From NCBI GenBank assembly GCA_029216955.1, contig JANAVB010005597.1, positions 44,451,466 through 44,515,465 on the forward strand: a stretch of DNA of 64,000 nucleotides. Reading direction: 5' to 3'. The notes under the pieces were generated by a model. It had not been told where the DNA came from. It saw only the letters and a program-made list of their open reading frames with translations, and did not search any database. Of this stretch, positions 8,765 through 21,100 are shown in pieces (position 1 is the first letter of the stretch; every line of letters begins with the position of its first letter). Origin of the DNA: Iris pallida (Eukaryota; Streptophyta; Magnoliopsida; Asparagales; Iridaceae). The position numbers were made by a program, and so were the translations under genes.

Positions 8765-11700
8765 GTGGACCTTCCCTCTTCAACTGAAAGTAAGTGGATT
8801 CTCGATAGTGGATGCTCGCGACATATGACGGGAGACGCAAATCTTTTTGCATCACTATCGATGAAGAGAGAAGGATATGTATCCTTCGGTAACAATCTCA
8901 AAGGGCACATAATAGGTAATGGTATCATTGGTCATCCTCCTTCTCCTGTAATAAAGGATGTCTGCCTAGTGACCGAGTTAAAGCATAACCTGCTCAGCAT
9001 TAGTCATCTTGCTGATCATGGATATGATATTAACTTTGGACAAAACAGTTGCTACATCTATGATAGGTCAACAGGAGACATTGCTTTTGAAGGGAAAAGA
9101 GAGGACAACATCTATATTTTCTATCTTTCTGTAAATACTAACAATGCAGGTAGATGTCTATATGCCCACAAAGACGAACGACTACTTTGGCACCAGCGTC
9201 TTGGTCACGCCAACATGGATGCTATATCCAGGCTTTCTACCAAGAAGCTAGTGAGAGGATTGCCTGACATTACATTCAAAAAGGACACAGTATGTGCCGA
9301 ATGTGAACTAAACAAGGCAACTAAATCCTCATTTCATTCCATCAACTCTGTAAGTACTACTAGACCCTTGCAACTACTTCATATGGATTTATTTGGTCCT
9401 AGTAGAATAGCTAGCCTTGGTGGCAAACTTTATGCATTTGTTATTGTTGATGATTTTTCGAGATTTACTTGGGTTTTCTTTCTCGCTAATAAGAGCGATG
9501 CTATCTCTGTTTTCAAAGTTTTTGTAAAGAAAGTTCAAAACGAAAAAGGCTACATGATTACTCGAATCCGAAGTGATCATGGAGGCGAATTCGTAAATTA
9601 TAATTTTGAAAATTTTTGTAATGCAAATGGTTTTGATCATGAATTTTCTTGTCCTAGAACTCCTCAACAAAATGGTGTTGTGGAGCGGAAGAATAGAACT
9701 CTCGGCGATATGGCCAGAGTCATGTTGAATAAATTTTCACTTCCAAAATACTTTTGGGCAGAAGCTGTCAGTACAGCATGCCACATTTTGAATAGGGTGC
9801 TAATTCGTGCCATTACGAAGAAAACACCCTATGAGCTTTGGTTTGGGAGAACCCCCAATGTTTCTTATTTTAAAGTTTTTGGTTGTAGATGTTTTATCCT
9901 TAACACCAAAGACAACTTAGGCAAATTTGATGCCAAAGCTGACGATGGTATCTTTCTTGGTTATGCCGCCAAGAGTAAGGGATATAGAGTTTTTAATAAA
10001 CGCTCACTTATTGTGGAAGAGTCAACAAATGTGACTTTTGATGAAGACAACAGTGCAGTAAGTACTCTTGATGATGACGTTGAGCCATCAACTTCTACTC
10101 CAATGAATACTTCAACCGAAACTAATTCTCTGGAGGGTTTGCCTAAGAAATTCTCTTTCAAACCTTCTCATCCAGAAAATTTAGTTATAGGAGAAGTTTC
10201 ATGTGGAGTAACTACTAGATCATCACTAAGAGACTCCGTTGCTAGCACTGCCTTCATTTCACAAGTAGAGCCTAAAAACATTTCTGAAGCTTTTAATGAT
10301 GAATTTTGGATTTCTGCTATGCAAGAAGAACTCAACCAATTCGAGAGAAGCCAAGTATGGGAACTCGTTCCTAGACCGGTTAATCACTCGATAATTGGTA
10401 CTAAATGGGTTTTTAGAAACAAAGTAAATGAAGATGGTTCAGTCACACGTAACAAAGCTCATCTAGTAGCTCAAGGATACAACCAAGAGGAAGGTATCGA
10501 CTACGATGAGACGTATGCTCCTGTTGCTAGACTAGAATCCATTCGGATGCTTTGTGCTTTTGCTAATTTTCAAAACTTTAAATTATTTCAAATGGATGTG
10601 AAAAGTGCTTTCTTGAATGGTTTTATTAAGGAGGAAGTTTATGTGAAACAACCTCCTGGCTTTGAAAATCATAAATTTCCCGACCACGTGTTCAAGCTAA
10701 AGAAAGCGCTTTATGGCCTCAAACAAGCCCCCAGAGCTTGGTATGAAAGGCTAAGTAGCTTCTTACTTGAGAAAGGTTTTTCAAAAGGGAAAATTGATAC
10801 TACACTGTTTATAAAATCTTTTAAAGACACTATTCTGTTGATTCAAATTTATGTTGATGATATCATTTTTGGTTCTACTGATGAAACCCTCTGTCAAGAA
10901 TTTGCCAAGTGTATGCAGACAGAATTTGAGATGAGCATGATGGGAGAGCTCAACTACTTTCTTGGTCTGTAAGTGAAACAAATGGCTAATGGAACTTTCA
11001 TCTGCCAATCGAAGTATACCAAGGACATGCTGAAGAAGTTCGATCTTGACAACGTCAAACCAATCAGCACGCCAATGGCTACTTCAACCAAACTCGAACC
11101 AGATGAGAGCGGTAAACCCGTTGATCAATGTAAGTATCGAGGTAGGATAGACAGCTTACTCTATTTAACTGCTAGTCGTCCCGATATTATGTTCAGTGTT
11201 TGCCTATGTGCTAGATATCAAGCTAATCCTAAGGAATCACACATGACCGCGGTTAAGCGTATCTTTCGATACCTTAAGGGTACGGTTACAGTGGGCCTAT
11301 GGTATCCCAAGTCAACATTATTTGATCTTGTTGGTTATTCCGATGCTGACTTCGCTGGATGCAAGGTCGACCGTAAAAGTACGAGCGACACGTGTCATTT
11401 ATTAGGAAAAGCTTTAGTCTCATGGTTTAGCAAGAAGCAGAACTCTGTCGCACTATCCACAACAGAAGCTGAATACATAGCAGCTGGGCGTTGTTGTGCA
11501 CAAATTCTGTGGATGAAGCAAACCCTTGAAGACTATAAGTTATCTTTTATGCATATTCCTATATTCTGTGACAATACAAGTGCCATTAATTTGACTAAGA
11601 ACCCTGTCTGCCACTCACGCACTAAACACATTGAGATCAGACACCACTTTTTGCGTGATCATCAGCAAAATGGCACGATTAACTTAGAATTTATCGACAC

Positions 11701-11803
11701 TGATCATCAGCTAGCAGATTTCTTTACTAAGCCATTATCCGAAGAGCGCTTCAATTTCCTATGTCATGAACTCGGAATTTTGGATGAAGCAGTTATAAGT
11801 TGA
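8765..11803 (+). pseudogene. pol: Sirevirus 2 pol: protease, integrase, RT, RNase H, one stop
   Basis: One reading frame covers the protease (WILDSGCSRHMTGD, residue about 11), the pre-integrase zinc motif (WHQRLGHANM ... CAECELNKA), the integrase core (HMDLFGP, RSDHGGEF, PQQNGVVERKNR), the reverse transcriptase with catalytic YVDDIIFGS (about residue 695) and RNase H ending in ADFFTKPLSEERF. A TAA at 10970-10972 splits it just after the FLGL motif. At the 5' side the frame opens after a TAG at 8762, so there is no native ATG. Between the gag stop and here the homologous linker is readable in a third frame, so indels separate gag from pol. All catalytic residues that I can see are kept. Lineage relatives use a joined gag-pol. 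Confidence 0.92.
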
Positions 11804-12539
11804 GACTCGCCTGCGTAAATATCGAGTATATTTTGATTCTTTTACGACAAATTTGGTATGGATACAAGCCGAAAGGGTCCTTCTGACAACAAGGCGTAAA
11901 AGCCTAAGCGACACGGTGCACTAGTCCTCAGGACTACCGCTAGCTGGGATCCGGCCCCTGCAGCTAACCCATGGCAAAATTGAAATATTGAATTATAATA
12001 TATTTCTTTGTTTATTATATGGTTTGTTTCGACTTAATACTGTCTAATTACTACATTCTAAAGTTCATTCTGACTTTTGAGTACCTCTCTATGTACTTCA
12101 TTGATTTCATCACTTTTCTTCAACACTTAACCAATTTTTCTATCTTTCAGCCTGTTTTCTGTTCTGGACCACTAATCCAGAACTCGGGCCGAACTCTGCC
12201 CCCAACAGAGTTCGGGCCGAGTTCGGTCTAATTGTTCCAGCGTCGGGATCTGGCTCTGCCGTTGGATCATTTTAAATCCAATGGTCAATATTCTATCCGA
12301 CCAAAGACAAACCCCTATTTTATTTCGGGATTCCTTCTCTTTCCTCCCATATTTCCTTTTTCTCCACCTCTTCAACCTTCTTCCTTCCAAACCCTAACCC
12401 TAGTTCTTGATCTAGAGAGCTCCATTTCTTCTCAAAATCAAGAGAAAGGGGTTTTTCAACATTCTCTTCCACTGTTGGTATTATTTTTAGGTATAACTCT
12501 CTCTTTCTATCATTTTTAAGATCTCCTATTTCTTTGCAA
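11804..12539 (+). promoter_or_regulatory. spacer upstream of Sirevirus 2 ORF3 with LTR-type palindromes
   Basis: No gene is seen here. Two copies of the LTR palindrome occur at about 12178-12198 and 12206-12226 (aactcgggccgaactct and agagttcgggccgagttc). They are followed by a word resembling the LTR sequence after its palindromes (ccgttggatc against ccaacggcc). A TATA-like tattttattt lies near 12314, then a long pyrimidine-rich leader runs to the ATG at 12540. I infer an internal promoter; no transcript evidence is available. Confidence 0.45.
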
Positions 12540-13793
12540 ATGGCATCTCGCTTGTCCAAACGAGGGAGAAGGACTCGACATGAGGGAGCTTCCTCTTCGG
12601 TTCCTCCTCCTCCGATTGAACAAGTTGTTGAACAACACCCCATTCATCCGTTGTTCAATCCGCCGCGTCCCGATGACCCTAATACATACGACAACCGTCT
12701 ATTTGTGTCGCTAGACGCCTCTAATGAATGGTTTAGCGATTTTAGGACTCGTCCGGTGTTTGGGGGCCATCCCATCAATTTCACAATATTTTCTCAATAT
12801 GAATCTTTATTTCGTGATCTTTGTTTGGATGAACTAGTTGCTTCCAACTTTGTCATTTACCGTAGCACAATCCAAATGTTCTACTGTAATCTGACTTACG
12901 ATGCAACCCACATCTATTTCCGGGTTGCTGGCATTAACATTGCCTTCAATGATTCTGAGTTGGGAGACTTTCTTGCTCTCCCGGATCTTGATGTGTGGGA
13001 CAAGCTTGTGGAAGCACGTCAACTTCAATTTGTTGGCGATACTTCCCTTGAAGGATTCAAGGAAGATTTATGTGCTCCTAACGTAAGTCCTCGTAAGCTA
13101 AAGGCCAAGCATCTCACCCCCTACTTTTATGAACTTCATCGCATCGTGTTCAATACCATCTTACCAAAAGCTGGTTCAACTGATGAAGTTACCTACTTTG
13201 AGATCTCTGCTTTATATCACCTTCATTTTCGTATCCCCTTCAATCTTCCTAGGACAATGATGGACTGGATAATAAATTGTAGGAAGAAACCAAGAGCTTT
13301 GGTTTATCCTTTATACCTTCCTATGGTTTTTCGTGCATTCATCATTCCTATTCATGACTGTCCGTTCTTGCCTGCTCCTGCTTTCCTGTCCAAGGCACGA
13401 CGTACTCAAGCAGTCGTCGCCTCTCCTGAGGCTTCTGAGCATTCTGATGATGAGGAGCCAGACGCCCCTCCACTCGGTCAGGATGCACCTCCTCCACCTG
13501 CCACTTTTGACTCCATCCAGACCATGCTCCGGGATCGTTTCGACTTAGAGGACGATCGGTGGGCTCAGATGGACTACCGCACTACCCTGCAGATGAGTGC
13601 ACTCAGCAACTCGCTGCATGATATTCGGTACTCCATGTCCCATCATCCTACTATGCCCATTCCCATGCAGCGGGATCCCGATCGTGAGGGCTATCGCATT
13701 GATGATCCGTGGGTCATGCGTTACCTGGATCCGGGTGCTGCTTTTGTGGATCCCAGACGTTCTGACACTCCTGGACCATCTCGTGCTCCATGA
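12540..13793 (+). CDS. Sirevirus 2 ORF3, putative plant transposon protein domain
   Basis: The intact ORF has 417 codons counting from the ATG at 12540 (context caaatggca). An in-frame ATG two codons earlier is possible. I prefer 12540 because the Sirevirus 1 homologue also opens Met-Ala followed by a basic, Ser-rich segment. Shared blocks with that homologue are EWFSDF, QMFYCNL, GDFLALP and PYFYELHRIVFNTILPKAG, then a DEVTYFEISALYHL helix. These match the plant transposon-associated domain sometimes called envelope-like. The tail is acidic and Pro-rich and ends in a Pro/Ser-rich stretch. There is no clear signal peptide; a weak hydrophobic patch lies near residues 255-270. It stayed open although pol beside it has a stop. 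Confidence 0.75.
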   Translation: MASRLSKRGRRTRHEGASSSVPPPPIEQVVEQHPIHPLFNPPRPDDPNTYDNRLFVSLDASNEWFSDFRTRPVFGGHPINFTIFSQYESLFRDLCLDELVASNFVIYRSTIQMFYCNLTYDATHIYFRVAGINIAFNDSELGDFLALPDLDVWDKLVEARQLQFVGDTSLEGFKEDLCAPNVSPRKLKAKHLTPYFYELHRIVFNTILPKAGSTDEVTYFEISALYHLHFRIPFNLPRTMMDWIINCRKKPRALVYPLYLPMVFRAFIIPIHDCPFLPAPAFLSKARRTQAVVASPEASEHSDDEEPDAPPLGQDAPPPPATFDSIQTMLRDRFDLEDDRWAQMDYRTTLQMSALSNSLHDIRYSMSHHPTMPIPMQRDPDREGYRIDDPWVMRYLDPGAAFVDPRRSDTPGPSRAP

Positions 13794-14382
13794 TGGAGAT
13801 TGGCTACTATCTGCTGCTGCTGCTGCTGATGATGACATTAGTTGATGCATTTTCTTTTTCAGTTATTTAGTTTATTATGGATTTCTGTACTTGGATTTAT
13901 GTAGTTAAACTCTGGTTGTGTGTTTGACATTTGGTTATGACACTTTATGCTAGTACTTCTTTTGATTATTTCTATACTGTTTCTTCTCTGCTTGGTGTGG
14001 TTGTATTACTATTAATTGTCTACTGCAGTTTTCTTTTATTATTCATTTATCTGCAGTCTATATTGCTAACTGCCAAAAGGGGGAGAACTATGTATATTCT
14101 GCCTAGATATATATGGCTGGATATACTTGTTTGGTATCAGATCCTATCTTTTCGTATTTCTGTGCTTGTTTGTGCTTTTTGGAAGATATTATACAGGTTC
14201 CATGCACTATTTACGGGGGAGCTATTGCTTCTAGCTCAGCACCGTTCACTGATTACGGGGGAGCTATTACATTCTAGCTCGGTATCAAGTATGGGGGAGC
14301 TATGTTGCTATAATCAACTGTGTCCAGGTATGAATATTGAATATACATATATTATTTTGTTAATTATCAATATGGGGAAGAT
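13794..14382 (+). other. Sirevirus 2 tail with repeated polypurine-like tracts
   Basis: There is no credible gene here. A CTG run at 13810-13835 follows ORF3. Purine blocks recur: ccaaaagggggagaac near 14075, acgggggagct near 14214 and 14257, atgggggagct near 14291. The final tract tatggggaagat abuts the LTR at 14383. The spaced copies suggest several plus-strand priming sites or decayed duplicates. Confidence 0.65.
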
Positions 14383-15329
14383 TGTTGACACAAAGTCACA
14401 GTCAACCAAATATTGACTACATTGACTAAATAATATCTGTATTAATTCAATACGACACACGACGTCTGTATAACAGTTCAAGACAGACGACAGCTCAGTC
14501 TCCGGCTCTCAGTGTGTTTTCGAGTCTGTATTTTATATTTTCATTGAGTCTAGACTTGTGTACTCTGAGTCTTACTGAGCTCTTGACACTTAGTCTACAG
14601 CCTACCCAAAATCCCAAGCTCCACTGAACCAAATACTGCCCAAAAATCCCCTTAGAACCACTCTGTGCTCTGGAGACAGAGTTCGGGCCGAACTCTGCCT
14701 CCACACAGAGTTCGGGCCGAACTCTGTCCCCTAGAAATCAGGAACCCTAATTTTAGGGTTAGCTGGTTGCTAGTTGTCCAACGGCCAAATTTTTAAATTT
14801 TCCTACCCGAATTCTGGCCGAATTCTGCCTATAAAAACACTATAAATAGGGCATGAATTCTCTCATTCTAATCCATCCAATCTTCTTTTCTCTTCTCTCT
14901 TATAAGCTCAAGTAAGCCATACCCTTCCCATCTACTAGCCACAAGCCTCCTAAGTGTCGAGTGCTCAGCATCTCTCAGTTAGGATTCTTGTGCAAGAGTC
15001 GAAGAAGTCGCTTGGACAATTCCAAGCAAATTGCCACTGCGATCATCTGTTAGAAGTTGACGTGCTCTTCTGAAGAAAAGGCACGGGTTGTAAACTACTA
15101 TTTCACAAATAGTGGATTTAATCCTGAGCTAGAGTTCTCAGGCCTGGACTAGTCCTCCACGAGGGAAACCAGGTTAAAATCGCTGTGTTTGCGTATGCTC
15201 TTCTGCTCTTCATTTATTTTCCGCACTTTACTCTGATTATTTATTGTTGGTGAAAGAGTTATTTTTAATTGGATATTTTTCTATATAAACTCTATTTACC
15301 CCCCTCTAGAGTTGCCAAACTATTCTTCA
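14383..15329 (+). repeat. Sirevirus 2 3' LTR
   Basis: The 947 bp are colinear with 5668-6613. The two palindromes lie at about 14678-14696 and 14707-14725 and the TATA box tataaata at 14841-14848. The LTR ends at ttca, followed by the duplication caaac. Confidence 0.95.
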
Positions 15330-15334
15330 CAAAC

Positions 15335-17927
15335 AAGAAGCAATAACATAGGACATTTAAGAATAAGCAATAAGGCATCCCAAACGCTTAGTCAAAATGT
15401 TCTTGAGATCTGGCTTTACAAAACATAGCCAGATGATATAGCAACATATACACAATTGTTATCAGCTGCAGTCTGACTTAATTACAATTATGTAAAAGTA
15501 AGTACAAGACAATTCGACTAACATGTCGGTGCCAAACGGCAAAATATAAAGTAAGTAACAAAATGAGCGGGGAAGTAAGGAACCCACTCGAGTCCTCCTG
15601 CGATCATTCCTCTAGTATTGACCATCTTGGAGGTAGAAGTAAGCTGAGTCCTCAGGAACCGGCTCTAAATCTGGCCATGCAAAACCAGAGAGGTTAGACC
15701 TCTAATAGTAAGTACCGCAAGGAAGCACGATATGAGGAGTTAAAATCAGTAATAAGAGAACAGGATATATAGATCTCTGTTTGCTACTAGGATTCACATA
15801 ATATCACGACACTTCGAACCACCCTCCCAACCAAATAAGGACAGAGGTTGGCCCGTCTTGTCTCGACACTCTGATCATCTTAGTTAGTTAACAGAGTAGG
15901 TACAGTACACAAACAAATCAGTTTAACCGGCCATGTAACTACTACGGCTTGCTACTGTGAGTCTCAAGTTATCCTGGAATTATGCGATAAGGATTTCTCA
16001 ATTCTTACTATAGGCAAGCAAGGCTAGTCTATCCAATCAATCAATTGCGCCAATCATGAATTAGACGAGTCCCAGCGGGACGCCCGTCATCAATATACAA
16101 TATACAATAATATAAGCAGACACCACTCCCTGCCCGTGTGGCAGATTTACAGTATCTGTGGGAACCAGCCGGCCTGTCGGGCACTAATAGTCCCAAAGAG
16201 GGCTGCCATGTAAGAATTCAGAAATCCATACTCTCCATGCAATTATTATTTATTTAACTTAGTAGCCTCTATGTTAAGTAAAATTCCATGTCGTGGATCA
16301 TGGTCATTCAGAATGAGTACTTCCATACAAGGTACGATATGCCCAACTCTACAACGATACCCGTGCGGTTAAGTTGTAGGTCTTACATAGCGTAATGCAA
16401 CAATTAAAACTAACCACAGAATAATCATGCCTTGACCATAGAGTACACATGCTGCTTTCGTAAAATAAATAAATAAATTGTAGCCTGCATGTATCTATAT
16501 GTCAATATTCGAGATTGGCCAATCGATTGCAAATATGAGCGTGTCTTATTCCATTTAATTCAATAAGACGACTAGCCAGTCTCTTAGTTCCATCTAGGAA
16601 CACATGATCAATAATTAATCAAGATAACAATCAATGTTAATTAATGCCAAATTCGGGAAATAAAAATTGGGAAATAAATAATCTCATACGCCGTGGGAAA
16701 TGATTGGAAAATAAATAAGCTCATGCGCCTGAAGAATGAAGATTCATGCGGCTGTGAAAAATGATTGGGAAATAAATAATCTCATGCGCTGTGGGAAATG
16801 ATTGGAAAATAAATAAGCTCATGCGCCTGAGGAATGAAGATTCATGCAGCTGTGGGAAATGATTGAGAAATAAATAATCTCATGCGCTGTGGGAAATGAT
16901 TGGAAAATAAATAAGCTCATGCGCCTGAAGAATGAAGATTCATGCGGCTGTGGGAAATGATTGGGAAATAAATAATCTCATACGCTGTGGGAAATGATTG
17001 GGAAATAAATAAGCTCATGCGCCTGAGGAATGAAGATTCATGCGGCTGTGGGAAATGATTGAGAAATAAATAATCTCATGCGCTGTGGGAAATGATTGGG
17101 AAATAAATAAGCTTATGCGCCTGAGGAATGAAGATTCGTACAGCTGTGGGAAATGATTGGAAAATAAATAATCTCATGCGCTGTGGGAAATGATTGGGAA
17201 ATAAATAAGCTCATGCGCTTGAGGAATGAAGATTCGTGCGGCTATGACTGTTCTTCTTCTCCGAATTTTCTGAGAAGAGAACCATAGAAGCCATTGCTTC
17301 CAAGCTCCATAAATCCTTCATCCCAAGCCCAAATATGGACTTCCATAGGTCAAAATTGGGTAGAACGAAATTCTCTACAACATGAAACCATCAAAACTTA
17401 AAGATAACAAAGTTTACTAGATCAAAACCTAAGAAATCCGAAAATGTATCAAGCTTAGATCTACAACAAATAAGCCATGGAAATTGAAAATGCTAAGTAC
17501 TAAAGAGACTAAGAATCAAATAAGGAAGATGATGGAACAATAATAATGGGGATCCATCAGGAAGCAAGTTGGCACTTGCCTTGCTTTCCTAGGTTGGTGG
17601 GAGAGTTATGAGGAAGAAGAAGAGTAATGAGAAGAAGTAATGAAGAGAGAGAAAGGGTTTGGGGCTTTAAATGGGGTGGTGGTAGGTGGAGGCTTATTTC
17701 GGTTCATGATGAACCAACATAATTAAACCAATCTGAGCTGAACCCATAGCAAAGCTAAAGCAGAGTATAAAAGCAGAAAGTAAAGTGCAGAAATGAAATT
17801 GCAGGAAATTAATTAACATGAAATTAAAGGGTTTTAAATACAGAGCAATACATGATAAATATAAAATATTTACATTTAAACAGTACATGTATTCTAAAAA
17901 TACGTATTCTGGGAATGAGAAGTGACA
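15335..17927 (-). repeat. Gypsy 3' LTR, remainder
   Basis: This continues the LTR broken at 5667 and ends ggaatgagaagtgaca. Together the pieces make about 2768 bp, against 2741 bp for the other LTR (23120-25860). The two differ at many positions, roughly several percent by eye, so the Gypsy is older than Sirevirus 2. It contains a minisatellite at about 16655-17245. It holds no gene. Confidence 0.92.
16655..17245 (-). repeat. 97-bp minisatellite in Gypsy 3' LTR
   Basis: About six copies of a unit of roughly 97 bp are present, spaced 97-99 bp. Each can be recognised by gcctgaggaatgaagattc (near 16728, 16826, 16923, 17022, 17119 and 17217). Each unit contains two half-repeats of gggaaatgattgggaaata followed by an aataagctcatgcg-type word. 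Confidence 0.88.
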
Positions 17928-18187
17928 TCTCTACTCTCCTTAGAAAAATTCCGTCCTCGGAATTTCAGATCCAAGCATGATAGAAATATCAAAGCTAAAC
18001 TAATCTAAGTATAAAAAATTGAATAAGCAATCATTCTACATTGATAATAACAAGTAATGTATCTACATCTAACAATCTACAACATTAAGTAATTCTACTC
18101 ATAAGGTGATAAGCATGAGGAGTTAAGACAATCAAGGTATATAGAAGGAAATATACCTTGTGAGTCAAACAGGTGCGGATACCGTGA
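17928..18187 (-). other. Gypsy 3' untranslated region and polypurine tract
   Basis: On the minus strand the tract aaggagagtagaga directly precedes the 3' LTR boundary at 17927. The remainder between the pol stop and this tract is AT-rich with no gene. Confidence 0.7.
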
Positions 18188-21100
18188 TCAGATATCATCC
18201 TCACGTTCCCACGTTGACTCTCCAAAAGAGTGATGACCCCAAGCAACCCGGACAAGGTTAATTGTTCGGTTCTTGAGTATCTTCTCTCTTCGGTCCAAAA
18301 TAGACACAGGCTGTTCCTCGTAAGACAGGTTGGTACCAACAACCAGCTCAGAATGATCAAGGACATGGCTTGGGTCCGATACATACCTTCGCAACTGAGA
18401 TACATGAAACACGTCATGCACCTCTCGTAACGAAGGTGGAAGGGATAAACGATAAGCAACATCGCCTATCCTATCAAGAATAACAAATGGGCCTACGTAC
18501 CGCGGACTCAACTTCCCGCGAACGCCAAACCTAATGACCCCACGGGTAGGTGAGATCCGCAAGAACACGTGGTCCCCAACAGAAAACTCTAGCGACCTAC
18601 GATGCTGGTCCGCCCAATGACGATGTCGATCCTGCGCAACTCGAAGTCGCTCTCTAATTCCTTTAATCACTTCCACTGTCTGAACAATCATCTCCGGACC
18701 TAACATCTTTCTCTCCCCAATATCGTCCCACGCTAGTGGCGACCTACACTTCTTACCATATAGTGCTTCAAATGGCGCCATCTGGATACTGGCATGATAA
18801 CTGTTATTGTACGAGAACTCGACTAAGTGCAGGTGGCTCTCCCAATATCCTCCAAAATCTAGGGTGCAAGCTCGCAACATGTCTTCTAAAGTCTGAATTG
18901 TTCTTTATGATTGCCCGTCCGTCTGTGGATGGTATGTCGTGCTAAATCTTAACTTGGTACCCAAGCTATGATGTAACCTCTTCCAAAAATGTGATATAAA
19001 ACGGGTATCTCTGTCTGACACAATACTGACTGGGACCCCATGTTGTCTGACTATCTGCTGCATATACAATTCTGCTAACTTCTCCGTAGATTGACCTACT
19101 CTAAAAGGAAGAAAATATGCCACCTTCGTAAGCCGATCTACGATTACCCAAATAGCATCCTTACCACTTGGTGATCTCGGTAAACCGCTCACAAAGTCCA
19201 TTGTGATATGTTCCCACTTCCATTCCGGGATAGGAAACGGTTGCAATAATCCAGCTGGTCTCTGCTGCTCTGCCTTCACTTGCTGACATACCAAGCAATG
19301 GGAAACGAATCTAGCTATCTCCCTCTTCATCCTGTTCCACCAGAAGTGCTGCTTGATATCTTGGTACATCTTGGTCCCTCCAGGGTGTATAGAATACTGA
19401 GAACTGTGAGCTTCTGCCATAACCTCCTGTCTGATATCTCCACTAAGCACACATAGACGTGACCCAAACCTAAGTGTACCATCTTCATGAATTCTCATCT
19501 CCTTTCTGAGTCCAGACTCACATTCTGTCCTAAGCTTCTGAATCCTTGGGTCTTGTGCCTGAGCTGCCTTGATCCTATCTACCAAGTTGGATTGAACTTG
19601 TAGACTCGCCAGAACTCCTACATCACTAGGAAGTATAACCTCGATGCCCATCTCCTGAAGGTCTTCTAAAATATGCCTCTGTGTTGTTAACATAAATGCG
19701 CCGCCTCTCCTGCTGAGAGCATCTGCTACCACATTAGCCTTGCCTGGATGATACTGAAGCTCCACGTCGTAATCCTTGATCAACTCCAACCATCTTCTCT
19801 GCCTCATGTTCATCTCCTTCTGAGTAAAGATGTACTTCAGACTTTTGTAGTCCGTGTACATGTCCACTCGATCACCATATAAGTAATGCCTCCATAGCTT
19901 CAAAGCAAATACTACTGCTGCCAACTCCAAGTCATGAGTCGGGTAATTCTTCTCGTGGTCTCGAAGCTGCCTAGATGCATACGCTATCACCTTTCCATGC
20001 TGCATGAGGACACATCCAAGTCCTTTACCTGACGCATCACAATAAACGGTAAAACCTCCGGGTCCAACTGGCAATATAAGAATAGGCGCTGATATCAACT
20101 TCTGCTTCAAATTCTCAAATGATGTCTGGCATTCTGCCGACCAGACGAATGGTACATCTTTTCGTGTCAATCGGGTCATGGGTGCTGAAAGTCTCGCAAA
20201 GTCTGATACAAACCTTCTGTAATATCCTGCCAATCCCAAGAAACTCCGTACATCTGCTACGGTCTTAGGTACTGGCCAACTTTCTACTGCTTCTACCTTC
20301 TTGGGATCCACTGCTACTCCAGCTCCTGATATGATATGACCCAAAAATGAAATGTGATCCGACCAAAACTCACACTTGCTGAGCTTGGCATACAACTGGT
20401 TCTCTCTCAGAACCTGTAACACCTTCCGGAGGTGATCTTCATGCTCCTTTTTACTAGTTGAATATACAAGAATGTCGTCGAGAAACACAACGACAAATTA
20501 ATCCAGGTACGGCATAAAGATGCGATTCATTAAATCCATAAAGATTGCTGGAGCATTGGTCAAATCAAACGGCATTACTAAGAATTTATAATGCCCATAC
20601 TTCGACCTGAACGCTGTCTTGGGAATGTCTTCCTTCCGAACCCTCACTTGATGATACCCTGAACGAAGATCTATCTTGGAGAAAACTCTAGCTTTGCTCA
20701 ACTGATCAAATAAGTCGTCGATCCTGGGTAGTGGGTACTTGTTCTTCACTGTTGCTGCGTTAAGCTTCCTGTAATCGATGCACAATCTGGATGACCCATC
20801 CTTCTTCCCCACAAGTACCACTGGTGCTGCCCATGGTGACACGCTAGCTTGGATGAACTTTTTCTCCTTCAGTTCCTCTATGTGCTGATATATCTTGGCT
20901 TGTTCTGAATCCGCCATTCTGTAAACTCGATCTGATATCGGTTTATTTCCAGGTGCCAATTCTATACTGAACTCAATATCTCTAACCGGTGGTAGACCTG
21001 GAAGTTCTTCGGGAAATACGTCCAGAAATTCTTCAACTACCTTCGGAACTTGAACTTCTTCCATTACCGTCACTACTTCCTGCTCTTGTTGAGTTGCTAC

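Larger units (their letters stand above)
5668..15329 (+). mobile_element. Sirevirus 2, complete (Ty1/copia with third ORF), TSD caaac
   Basis: This is a full-length 9662-bp element: LTR 5668-6613, primer site 6614-6631, gag 6669-8708, pol 8765-11803, ORF3 12540-13793, purine-rich tail, LTR 14383-15329. The duplication caaac flanks it exactly at 5663-5667 and 15330-15334. The empty site can be read in the sister Gypsy LTR near 23290-23300. The two LTRs differ by about 16 substitutions or indels by eye (about 1.7%), so the insertion is fairly recent. One pol stop and a broken gag-pol junction make the copy defective. Confidence 0.95.

Noticed and set aside
16655..17245. regular spaced repeats resembling a CRISPR array
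   Set aside because: The unit is a directly tandem 97-bp minisatellite without unique spacers, located in a plant LTR and duplicated in the other LTR.
18188..18462. minus-strand ORF 18085-18462 and plus-strand ORFs over the Gypsy pol
   Set aside because: These are shadow frames of the Gypsy integrase and chromodomain region.
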